A stretch of DNA of 64,000 bases from Fibrobacter succinogenes (GTDB taxonomy: Bacteria > Fibrobacterota > Fibrobacteria > Fibrobacterales > Fibrobacteraceae). The stretch covers positions 1 through 64,000 of the forward strand of contig NZ_CACZDK010000012.1 in assembly GCF_902779965.1 (NCBI RefSeq). The letters are read 5' to 3'. The translations under genes were made by a program, and so were the position numbers. Shown here one piece after another: positions 15,218-23,218 of the stretch. The first letter of the stretch is position 1. Every line of letters starts with the position of its first letter. The notes under the pieces were generated by a model that saw only the letters and a program-made list of their open reading frames with translations, was not told the origin of the DNA and made no database searches.

Positions 15218-17641
15218 TCATGACCGAGGTGCAGCAGTCAAGCCACGAAGTGGAAAATCGAACTGAATTGAGCGCGGGGTTGCAAACTTGTCAAACGCAA
15301 TCTCGTAACAGAAGTTCTTTTCGTCCACAACGCGGATTGTACCCACGCCAAAAATCTTGTGCATCACGCGGTCGCCAACTTCAAACGTTGCCGAAGGCGC
15401 TTTCTTGACTAGCCCCAAGCTTTCGTCACTCAAGAAATCCCGTTCCTGATCGACATTTGCAATATGCGCTTTCGCCGCTTCGAGCAAATCTTCCGATAAT
15501 CCGCGAGCCACATCTAGCCCGCCCATATCCATTTCAAGCAAAAAACGCGACGGATAACGCGTTCCGCTCTCCCCCGCCACACCATCTTCGGCATCACTCA
15601 AGCATAAAACATTTTCGGCACGCGTAAATGCCACATACGCAAGCCTGCGCTCTTCTTCTAGCTGAACCTTATTCTGCACACGCTTTACCGGGAAAAAGCC
15701 CTCATTCAAACCGCACACAAAAACGTACGGGAACTCCAGCCCCTTCGCATTGTGAATCGTCATGAGTTGCACGCGATCTTTTTCTTCGGCATCTTCATCG
15801 ACATTCGTGAATAACACAATATTTTGCAAATACTCATCCAGCGAAGCATCTTCCTCGTAATAATTTTCAAACTCCAGAATTCCCTGTTTCAGTTCCGCGA
15901 GATTGTCCAAGCGGTCTTCGTCGCCATCCAAGCGCAACATTTCTTCGTACTTTGTCTCACGCAGAATTTTCGCCAAAATTTCAGAAACACTCATGTCCCT
16001 GTAGCACGAACGATACTTTTCTATCAGCTTCACATACTCAACGACATTGCTCCGCGCCAAAAATCCCTTGCAATCAAAATCAATCTTATTGCGTTCATTG
16101 CCCACCGACGACATTTCTGCCTGCGATGAAATATCGCAAGCCACATCATTCAACATCCCGGCTTCCGACACAATTTCCAAAAGCGCTTCGTAAAGCCCAA
16201 CGCCTCGCGCATCGGCAAAGGCCTGCAATATCGAAACCTTGCGCGGCCCAAACTGGCGCTTGGGCGTGTTCACCGTCCGCAAGAACGACAAATCATCGGC
16301 GTACACGAGCATGCGCAAATAGCAAATCACGTCCTTGATTTCTTTGCGCTGGTAAAACCCGACACCGCTATAAACCTTATACGGAATATTTTCTGCCATC
16401 AAGGCTTCTTCGACAGAACGCGACTGCGAATGCATTCTATACAGTACCGCAATATCTTTGTAACGCATACCGCCCGCACTCTGCACCGCATTCTGGATGC
16501 GTTCCACGATCCATTTCGCTTCTTCGCGAGTGTTCTTTGCATGGTAAAAGACAGGCGTTTTTCCACCAACGCGAACCGGCCTCAAGACCTTTTCGATTCT
16601 AAACTTGTTGTTCTTGATAACCGCATCCGGCACTTTCAAAATGCTCGGCGTTGAACGATAATTGTTCTGCAACAAAATCGTCTTCGTCCCTTGATGCGTC
16701 TTGTCAAATTCAAGAATGCGATTGACATCCGCGCCGCGCCAGCCGTAAATCGTCTGGTCCGGGTCCCCCACGACAAATAAATTCTTGTGATAGCTCGAAA
16801 GCAAATCCGCAAGCATGAATTGCTGACCGTCAATGTCCTGATATTCATCGACCATCACATACATCATGCGCTTGCGCCACTTGTCGAGCTGTTCCGGGAA
16901 ACTTTGCAGAATGTACAGCGTCACCAGAATCAAGTCATCAAAATCAAGCGCATAATTTTTCTTTTGCTCGTAAAGATAGCGGTAATAAACCTTCATCCAC
17001 TTGTCGTCAGCATCATCAGACAATTCCAGCAAATGATCTTTGGGCATTTCGCGATCATCCACATCGCGACTTTCCTCGCTGCGGTCATCGTCTCCGCGAT
17101 CATCCACACTCTCCGAAGGCAATTCCGCAAAAAGCGAAACGTAATCCAATTCATTAGCCTTGCGCCCCCCGATAAAATCGAGGACACTGCTGATTTTCAA
17201 ATCCTTGAGTGAATACCCTAAATCCGCATACGCCTTGCGCAAAAGCGATTTTTGGTCATCTTCGTCCAGGATCATGAACTCTTTCGGGTAATTCAGCACA
17301 TGGATTTCTTCGCGCAAAAAACGCACACAGAATCCGTGGAATGTGGAAATGTAGCCGCTGTCATCGCCGCCCAAAATCAAACGAATACGTTTCTTCATTT
17401 CGTTCGCGGCCTTGTTCGTGAACGTCACGCAAAGAATGTTCGCAGGCGAAATGCCCATTTCCTTCACGAGATACAAATAGCGATGCGTGAGCGTTTTCGT
17501 CTTGCCCGATCCAGCGCCCGCCACAACGCGCACATAACCTTCGGTCGTTTCGACAGCTTCCAGCTGTTCCTTGTCCAAACGAGAGCGCTCTCCCTCAAGG
17601 GAGTCCATAACCTGAGCCTTCATTTCTGGGGAAAGAACCAT
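15218..17641 (-). CDS. pcrA: PcrA/UvrD-type superfamily 1 DNA helicase
   Basis: An 807-aa 3'-5' helicase of DNA repair and replication. Motifs in order: Q motif LDKEQLEAVE and Walker A AGAGSGKTKTLTHR near residue 41, CVTFTNKAANEMKKRI, STFHGFCVRFLRE, Walker B VMVDEYQDID, VGDPDQTIYGWRGAD, LQNNYRST, and LMTIHNAKGLEFPYVFVCGL followed by VAFTRAE. The C-terminal 60 residues (VGDRVMHKIFGVGTIRVV) are the Tudor-like RNA-polymerase-binding domain of PcrA/UvrD. At about residues 175-200 there is an acidic insert rich in DDR triplets, encoded by two 13-bp direct repeats of GCGATCATCCACA 45 nt apart. A GAGGCG ribosome site lies 5 nt before the ATG. It is convergent with the RluA-type gene. Choice between pcrA and uvrD is by convention. 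Confidence 0.92.
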   Translation of the reverse strand: MVLSPEMKAQVMDSLEGERSRLDKEQLEAVETTEGYVRVVAGAGSGKTKTLTHRYLYLVKEMGISPANILCVTFTNKAANEMKKRIRLILGGDDSGYISTFHGFCVRFLREEIHVLNYPKEFMILDEDDQKSLLRKAYADLGYSLKDLKISSVLDFIGGRKANELDYVSLFAELPSESVDDRGDDDRSEESRDVDDREMPKDHLLELSDDADDKWMKVYYRYLYEQKKNYALDFDDLILVTLYILQSFPEQLDKWRKRMMYVMVDEYQDIDGQQFMLADLLSSYHKNLFVVGDPDQTIYGWRGADVNRILEFDKTHQGTKTILLQNNYRSTPSILKVPDAVIKNNKFRIEKVLRPVRVGGKTPVFYHAKNTREEAKWIVERIQNAVQSAGGMRYKDIAVLYRMHSQSRSVEEALMAENIPYKVYSGVGFYQRKEIKDVICYLRMLVYADDLSFLRTVNTPKRQFGPRKVSILQAFADARGVGLYEALLEIVSEAGMLNDVACDISSQAEMSSVGNERNKIDFDCKGFLARSNVVEYVKLIEKYRSCYRDMSVSEILAKILRETKYEEMLRLDGDEDRLDNLAELKQGILEFENYYEEDASLDEYLQNIVLFTNVDEDAEEKDRVQLMTIHNAKGLEFPYVFVCGLNEGFFPVKRVQNKVQLEEERRLAYVAFTRAENVLCLSDAEDGVAGESGTRYPSRFLLEMDMGGLDVARGLSEDLLEAAKAHIANVDQERDFLSDESLGLVKKAPSATFEVGDRVMHKIFGVGTIRVVDEKNFCYEIAFDKFATPRSIQFDFPLRGLTAAPRS

Positions 17642-17895
17642 CTGCGCCTCGCATGGTGAACATTTGTTTTACTGCACAAAAAGTAGTCTTTTAAAATTAT
17701 TCCGTCAAGTTAAATCATATAGACACCGAAGCACAACGACAACCGAATAGCCTTTTTTTTCAAAAAAACGCCATTTCGTACGATACCATTCTAAATTGGA
17801 ACGTTTTTGTAAGATTTTTCTAAGTATTTCTAGAACATTTGGCTATATTTACAGACGGAGCAATGATAAAACACGTTATCGGCCAAGGAGTATAT

Positions 17896-18585
17896 ATGCT
17901 AAAAATGTTCTCCAGAACTGTGGCTATCGTAATTATTGTGTGTAATACAATGCTGTTTGCACAAAGCACATCCCAGGACAACAAAGAAAAACTTAACAGG
18001 ACAACGAAAAGCCTACAGAGCATGAATTTTTATCTGCCCATCGAATCAGAAACATGGAAGATAAAAGCCATCAACAATGAATGGAGTTCTATCAGCTACC
18101 AATTCGGTTGGACTCGCTATAAAACAGAAGCAAATGGTTATTCATCTGTTTTCGGTTTAGGCATCGGCTTTTTGAATGGTTCTCTCAAAGATGAAATATA
18201 CCACAAAAAAAACGATTTAAAAGGACTCGATTTCAACGTCAAGCTAGGCATAGGCATGGCCCCAATGTCCGACAAACTAATAGTCTCCGTACACTTTCTT
18301 TGCGGGCTTGATTTGAAAATCATCGAAGGAGAAATCAAAACAGAGACTCATAAATATACCACTGGAGCCATATACGTCGATGCAGTCATCGGTGGTGACG
18401 TTGTTGTCGGTTACCATGTTTTCGACACCATTGGCGTCATTGGCGGAATCGATATCACGACAAACGCTTACGGAATAGGAACCTATTACAACGATCCTGA
18501 CCAGCCGTCAAAAACAAATAAGCTTTCATACCTATTCACAGGCGTAAATATCACACCCCACATTGGATTGTTCTTCGTCTTCTAA
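17896..18585 (+). CDS. Predicted outer-membrane beta-barrel-like protein
   Basis: A 229-aa exported protein of unknown function. The start at 17896 follows a strong AAGGAG site; an upstream in-frame start lacks one. Residues 1-27 are a signal peptide ending MLFAQ. The remainder alternates polar and hydrophobic residues with many Gly/Tyr/Phe positions (YQFGWTRYKTE, VFGLGIGFLNG, FNVKLGIGMAP, DAVIGGDVVVGYHVF) and ends in the aromatic residues GLFFVF. That is typical of small outer-membrane barrels, whose last residue is usually Phe. It is monocistronic, with a terminator 30 nt downstream. I recognise no specific family. Confidence 0.65.
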   Translation: MLKMFSRTVAIVIIVCNTMLFAQSTSQDNKEKLNRTTKSLQSMNFYLPIESETWKIKAINNEWSSISYQFGWTRYKTEANGYSSVFGLGIGFLNGSLKDEIYHKKNDLKGLDFNVKLGIGMAPMSDKLIVSVHFLCGLDLKIIEGEIKTETHKYTTGAIYVDAVIGGDVVVGYHVFDTIGVIGGIDITTNAYGIGTYYNDPDQPSKTNKLSYLFTGVNITPHIGLFFVF

Positions 18586-18616
18586 GATCTTATTCATATT
18601 CCTCCTCAATAACCCC

Positions 18617-18646
18617 AACCCTGCACGAAAATGTGCAGGGTTTTTA
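18617..18646 (+). terminator. Intrinsic terminator of the barrel-like gene
   Basis: AACCCTGCAC/GTGCAGGGTT with loop GAAAAT, followed by TTTTT. Confidence 0.9.
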
Positions 18647-18712
18647 TGCAATACAAAATTTTTTCGCCATACAAATGAGTATATTATTCACATCCAAATT
18701 CAGGAGGTTCAA

Positions 18713-19027
18713 ATGCTTATTGTCAATACAGACTATATCAGTGGCAAAGAAATCGAAACAGTCCAGCTCGTCAAAGGGAGCATTGTTTTTTCGAAGAATG
18801 TCGTTCGAGACATTTTCGCAGGCCTCAAAACAATTATCGGTGGCGAAATTGCAGGCTACTCCGAAATGATGAACGAAGCGCGCCAAAAAGCAACAGAACG
18901 CATGATTCAAGAAGCTAAATCCATTGGCGCAGACGCCATTGTAAACGTGCGCTATTCCACAAGCAGCCTGATGGCTAGTGCCGCAGAAATCATCGCTTAC
19001 GGAACCGCAGTCCGCTACAAGAAATAA
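18713..19027 (+). CDS. YbjQ/UPF0145 family protein
   Basis: A 104-aa protein matching the UPF0145 (YbjQ) family in length and sequence: the N-terminal TDYISGKEIETVQLVKG, then ARQKATERMIQEAKSIGADA and IVNVRYSTSS, ending EIIAYGTAVRY. These are small soluble proteins that form oligomers; their role is not established. The start at 18713 has AGGAGG 6 nt upstream, and the frame upstream of it overlaps the terminator of the preceding gene. It is convergent with the TM2 gene, with 6 nt between the stop codons. Confidence 0.9.
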   Translation: MLIVNTDYISGKEIETVQLVKGSIVFSKNVVRDIFAGLKTIIGGEIAGYSEMMNEARQKATERMIQEAKSIGADAIVNVRYSTSSLMASAAEIIAYGTAVRYKK

Positions 19028-19033
19028 TCCCAG

Positions 19034-19381
19034 CTACGCGCCGTAATTTCGAATAAAGAAAAACGCAAGAACAGCCGCAATAGACAAGTACACAAACACC
19101 ACTAGCGCGGCTTTTTTTCGGCTACCTTCAAAACGGATTTCTGGCAGCGTTTTCACAAAACAAATCTGCCAGAGATCAAACAACACCCAAGCAAAATTGA
19201 CCAGCGCCATACAAAGGCCAACATGGTGCGGAGCAATAAGAGCCACTAACGTCAAATAAATTTTTATGCTACCCGAAACACTGTTCGCAAGCATAAAATT
19301 ATGGGCTCCGACAAAACCACCTAAGCAGGCGGCCACTGCCATTTTCGTTCGGTTTCTCGGTTTTAATTCTTCGAATTCCAT
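19034..19381 (-). CDS. TM2 domain membrane protein
   Basis: A 115-aa inner-membrane protein. Residues about 14-75 match the TM2 domain: AACLGGFVGAHNFMLAN, the first helix and its Gly-rich turn, then a hydrophobic segment ending VLFDLWQICF. A third hydrophobic helix lies near the C-terminus (AALVVFVYLSIAAVLAFFF). TM2 proteins are small bacterial membrane proteins of unclear role. The canonical TM2 'GxxGxHxFYLG' motif is partly changed (AHNFMLA). The ATG has GGATAA about 5 nt upstream. Monocistronic. Confidence 0.75.
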   Translation of the reverse strand: MEFEELKPRNRTKMAVAACLGGFVGAHNFMLANSVSGSIKIYLTLVALIAPHHVGLCMALVNFAWVLFDLWQICFVKTLPEIRFEGSRKKAALVVFVYLSIAAVLAFFFIRNYGA

Positions 19382-19497
19382 TTAGTTATCCCTATACACC
19401 GCGCCAAAATTAAAAACATTCATATCATCCAAAAAACTTTTTAGTTCTTACTTTTAAATCACGTGACTACAATCACGAATCTTTCTATTTTTATTAT

Positions 19498-20229
19498 ATG
19501 GCAAATTCATTATTTTTTGAAAAATTCGCAGCAGTCCTCCCCGCAGGCGGGCTTGGCAAGCGCATGGGCGGCAACATCCCCAAGCAGTTGATGCAATTGG
19601 GCGGCAAACCCGTTTACCAGTATTCTCTTGAAACATTCCTCAAGATGGACGAAATTGCAGAAGTCGTCATGGCGGTTCCTGCAGACTGGAAAGATTATTT
19701 CGAAAAAGAAATTGAAGCTTGGATTTCTGCAAGCGAGAATGTCGAAAAGTTTAGAACAAAGTTAAAAATCGTTTTAGGCGGAAAAGAACGTTGGCAGTCC
19801 GTAGAAAACGGCGTGAATGCACTCACGAGTAACGCCGAATACGTTCTAGTGCACGATGTCGCACGCCCGTTTATAAGCGAAAAAATCATCCGCGATGTAT
19901 TTGATACACTCGTCAACAAAGGCAGTTGCCTCGTTGCAAAACCCGCCATCGATACCATCAAGGTTGCAAGTGATGGACGCGTCGAAAATACGATTGACCG
20001 CAGTAAGGTTTGGCTTGCGCAGACACCGCAAGCAGCGCGCATCAACTTGCTCAAGCAGCTCTATACGCGCATTGCAAAAGAACCGCTGAACTTTACGCCG
20101 ACCGACGAAGCAAGCATCCTCGAATTCTTTGGCGAGCCCGTCTATATTGTCAAGGGCGAATCCGCAAACGACAAGCTCACTACACCCGAAGACTTTGAAG
20201 TGTTTGCAAGCCGGGCAAAACACATTTAA
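19498..20229 (+). CDS. ispD: 2-C-methyl-D-erythritol 4-phosphate cytidylyltransferase
   Basis: A 243-aa enzyme of the MEP isoprenoid pathway that couples CTP to methylerythritol phosphate. The N-terminal CTP-binding motif AAVLPAGGLGKRMGGNIPKQ is intact with its Gly, Arg and Lys residues. VLVHDVARPFIS holds the conserved Asp and Arg. KPAIDTIK and the C-terminal IVKGESANDKLTTPED agree with the family, whose usual length is 230-240. No ribosome site is visible before the ATG. ispF is not adjacent, so the MEP genes are scattered. The gene stands alone. Confidence 0.93.
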   Translation: MANSLFFEKFAAVLPAGGLGKRMGGNIPKQLMQLGGKPVYQYSLETFLKMDEIAEVVMAVPADWKDYFEKEIEAWISASENVEKFRTKLKIVLGGKERWQSVENGVNALTSNAEYVLVHDVARPFISEKIIRDVFDTLVNKGSCLVAKPAIDTIKVASDGRVENTIDRSKVWLAQTPQAARINLLKQLYTRIAKEPLNFTPTDEASILEFFGEPVYIVKGESANDKLTTPEDFEVFASRAKHI

Positions 20230-20365
20230 TTTTTTACGAGGAATCGAGTTCAAATATCTCTATTTAAACTGATCTCTATTCAAAAAAAATATTGTATTTT
20301 CCCATTTATTATACACAACAACTTACTTTTTTATTATTTTAAAAATACAAACGAGGGGGAAAAAT

Positions 20366-23146
20366 ATGATATTTCGTACTATTCCACTTTTATTATTTCT
20401 TGTCACTTTTGTAGCCTGCAGCAATAGCGGTTCAAGTCATTCACACGAGCAATCTTCTGATGAAGAAATAGAAGGAATGCTCCTGCTCAAAAGCGGATCC
20501 GCCACAATCGGAAGTAACGACAAAAGTTTCAGAGCCAATGAACGCCCCGCCATGAGCGTCCTACTAGATTATGATTTCTATTTGAACGTTCACGAAGTAA
20601 CCTGCGGTGAATATGCCGAAGTCGCCAAGGATGCGGGTTTCAAAACGTTCGCAAAATGCGACAACGACAGTTTACCAATTACTGATGTTACGTACTATGA
20701 TGCAGTCTTATTTGCAAACGCCAAGAGCAAGTTGAACGGACACGACACCGCATACACGTACAGTAAACCAACCTTTGACAACGATGGACATTGTACGAAC
20801 CTGGAAGGATTCGCATTTCATGCCGACGCAAAAGCATTCAGGCTTCCGACTGAAGCAGAATGGGTTTATGCGGCAACCCGCACCTGGGATGTCAAGAAAA
20901 GCTGGAACAGCAGCAACTCCAAATACAATCTGCATAAAGTTTGCAGTGCAGGTTCAGATTCTACGGGATTCTGTGACATGGCTGGTAATGTCATGGAATG
21001 GGTAAATGACTGGATGGGAGTTTTCCGCGATACAACAATCATCAACTATGTCGGTGCCCCCGATGGCGGAGAATTGGGCGAACGAGTCGTCAAGGGCGGC
21101 TGTTACTCGTCTTCGGATAAAGAGATCAATCCCTATAGCCGTGGAGATGTATATACGGTCACTTCTTCGACAAAAGCTGAGTACATAGGTTTCAGGCTCG
21201 CATTCGGAAATATACCGAATGCGCTTTGGATGGGAAAAGAAGGATCTTCTCAAACAAGCGTTGTTACACCGCTTGCAGGAAGCGAAACAGTCAAGGCGCT
21301 CACCGGCGCGTACAACGTAAAACTAGCCTTCCGCAACGATGTTTCCGGAAATATAGCCTACATCGACTATATGAACGGAACTCTTTCCGTTAAAGAAATC
21401 ACAAAGGACATCGATGCTTATCATCCCGAAATATCTCCCGATGGGAAATGGATTGCCTACTGTACAGGCATCGAGGGCGTATCAAGAAAATCAACGATTT
21501 ACATACAAAGTTTAGAAGAAGAAAGTAGCCCCATAAAACTTGATGTCGAAAAGGCTGCCATTCCCCGCTGGAGAGTTCTTGAAACTGGCGATACCGTCAT
21601 CATCTTTGTGACCGATGCCGGCAATAACAAAAATGAAGCAACGTTCAAGTCAGCCTCCACTTGGCAAGTATCGTTCGCCAACGGAAAATTTGGAACTCCG
21701 CAAAAGTTATTCGATGGAGCATACCACGGAGGGATTTCTGAGGACAATACACTGACAGTTACAGGCTCACGAGTCCTTCGCGCACGTATTGCAAAAACTA
21801 ATTCTAACCTTTCGCAAAATGCTCTGGACACAACTTGGTACAATGAAGATCAGGCTTGCAACGTTTCTCTTGCTCAAGACCGAACAAAGCGCACCTTATT
21901 CCTTGATTTTGGTGGAAAGACAGGTAAGGACTTCGTTGGGAAAAAATATGCTACGCATGAACAAATTTTTATTGCAGACAGCACAGGTAAATTAATACAA
22001 TCTATCAAGGCGCCCGAAGGCTATACATTCGACCACACGGAATGGACTACAGACAATATCCAATCAAGCATTGTTGCCACTCTAGCCAACATAAATGGAG
22101 CTCACACAAAAATAGTTTTAATCAATCCAGTTGACAGTAGCATCACTGAACTTGCCGAAGGAGAAGAACTATGGCATCCCAATATGTGGATAAAGAAAAA
22201 AAATCCAGAACCCATAGGCACTCTTGAAACAAGCTTCAAACTAGATCCAGATAGCGCAGGAATGTATTACAATCCATCGGGATCCAATTGGTACGCAGAT
22301 GACGAATATCGCTACAAAATGGAATTTCTATGGCAATATAAAGACACGGCAAACGTTGTTATTTTAGGTTCATCCCGAGTCTTTTTCGGCTTAAACCCAT
22401 TACTATTCAACAAGCCCTATTACGCAGTCAACCTATCTGTCGAGGCAATGGAACATAAGGCAGCCTATCATTTCTTGTCAAATTATATCCTTCCACATAT
22501 GAAAAAATTGAAAATTGTCATCAAGGATCTGGATATTGACCGTTGGTTCACCGTCTCATCAGGCATATTCGAATATGCATACAAGTTCTATGCTGGATAT
22601 GTTTACGACAAAAACCATAACTACTGGAAAGAAGGCGCTCCCCGCGGGCTTGCCAAGGCGACATACAATTCCCCGGGCATTTTCCGTACGCAAAACATAT
22701 TACGTCCAACACGTGGTTTTAGTGCAAAAAGTGGAAGTAGATGGGGAAAACCAGCTACAGAAAAAGACTCAACCTGGTTTGATATTTTCAGCGACCGTTT
22801 CATGCACAACTTCAATCACCTTATCCAAATGATTGAAGAATGTCAAATGCATAATATCACATTCATTGGAGTCATCACACCACAAAACCCAAGCTACAAA
22901 GAAACCGGTTCTTTCGGAAAATTCGGCATTCGCAGAAGTGAAGCCCCAATCCTAATCCAGAAAATAGCCGATTTACAAAAAAAATACCCCAACTTCATCC
23001 TGATGGACGAAAATAAAATGGGAAATCACGATTACACAGATGAAATGGCCATGGACAGAGACCATTTAGCAGAGAAAGGCGCTCAACAACTAACAAAACG
23101 AATCGATTCTCTCATTAGAAGCCTTGATATTGATTTATCCCATTAA
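20366..23146 (+). CDS. TIGR02171 three-module lipoprotein (FGE-like, propeller-like, SGNH-like)
   Basis: A 926-aa lipoprotein with signal peptide and lipobox FVAC (Cys19). Its size and layout match the Fibrobacter paralogous family TIGR02171. Residues about 35-290 are a formylglycine-generating-enzyme-like (SUMF1) domain: NVHEVTCGEYAEVAKDAG, FRLPTEAEWVYAATR, CDMAGNVMEWVNDW and RVVKGGCYSS; the paired active-site cysteines of true FGE are not evident. Residues about 310-620 show beta-propeller-like repeats (AYHPEISPDGKWIAYCTG). Residues 660-926 resemble SGNH/DltD-like proteins: VVILGSSRVFFGLNP near 665 and DRDHLAEKGAQQL near 897, which could supply Ser and Asp/His. The site GAGGGGGAAAA precedes the ATG. 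Likely surface-located; activity unknown. Confidence 0.85.
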   Translation: MIFRTIPLLLFLVTFVACSNSGSSHSHEQSSDEEIEGMLLLKSGSATIGSNDKSFRANERPAMSVLLDYDFYLNVHEVTCGEYAEVAKDAGFKTFAKCDNDSLPITDVTYYDAVLFANAKSKLNGHDTAYTYSKPTFDNDGHCTNLEGFAFHADAKAFRLPTEAEWVYAATRTWDVKKSWNSSNSKYNLHKVCSAGSDSTGFCDMAGNVMEWVNDWMGVFRDTTIINYVGAPDGGELGERVVKGGCYSSSDKEINPYSRGDVYTVTSSTKAEYIGFRLAFGNIPNALWMGKEGSSQTSVVTPLAGSETVKALTGAYNVKLAFRNDVSGNIAYIDYMNGTLSVKEITKDIDAYHPEISPDGKWIAYCTGIEGVSRKSTIYIQSLEEESSPIKLDVEKAAIPRWRVLETGDTVIIFVTDAGNNKNEATFKSASTWQVSFANGKFGTPQKLFDGAYHGGISEDNTLTVTGSRVLRARIAKTNSNLSQNALDTTWYNEDQACNVSLAQDRTKRTLFLDFGGKTGKDFVGKKYATHEQIFIADSTGKLIQSIKAPEGYTFDHTEWTTDNIQSSIVATLANINGAHTKIVLINPVDSSITELAEGEELWHPNMWIKKKNPEPIGTLETSFKLDPDSAGMYYNPSGSNWYADDEYRYKMEFLWQYKDTANVVILGSSRVFFGLNPLLFNKPYYAVNLSVEAMEHKAAYHFLSNYILPHMKKLKIVIKDLDIDRWFTVSSGIFEYAYKFYAGYVYDKNHNYWKEGAPRGLAKATYNSPGIFRTQNILRPTRGFSAKSGSRWGKPATEKDSTWFDIFSDRFMHNFNHLIQMIEECQMHNITFIGVITPQNPSYKETGSFGKFGIRRSEAPILIQKIADLQKKYPNFILMDENKMGNHDYTDEMAMDRDHLAEKGAQQLTKRIDSLIRSLDIDLSH

Positions 23147-23218
23147 TCGAGTTGCAAAATTGATTCATCGCATATCTTTTTTCTACATTTACGCCGAAAA
23201 AATTTAAAGGGTAATAAG

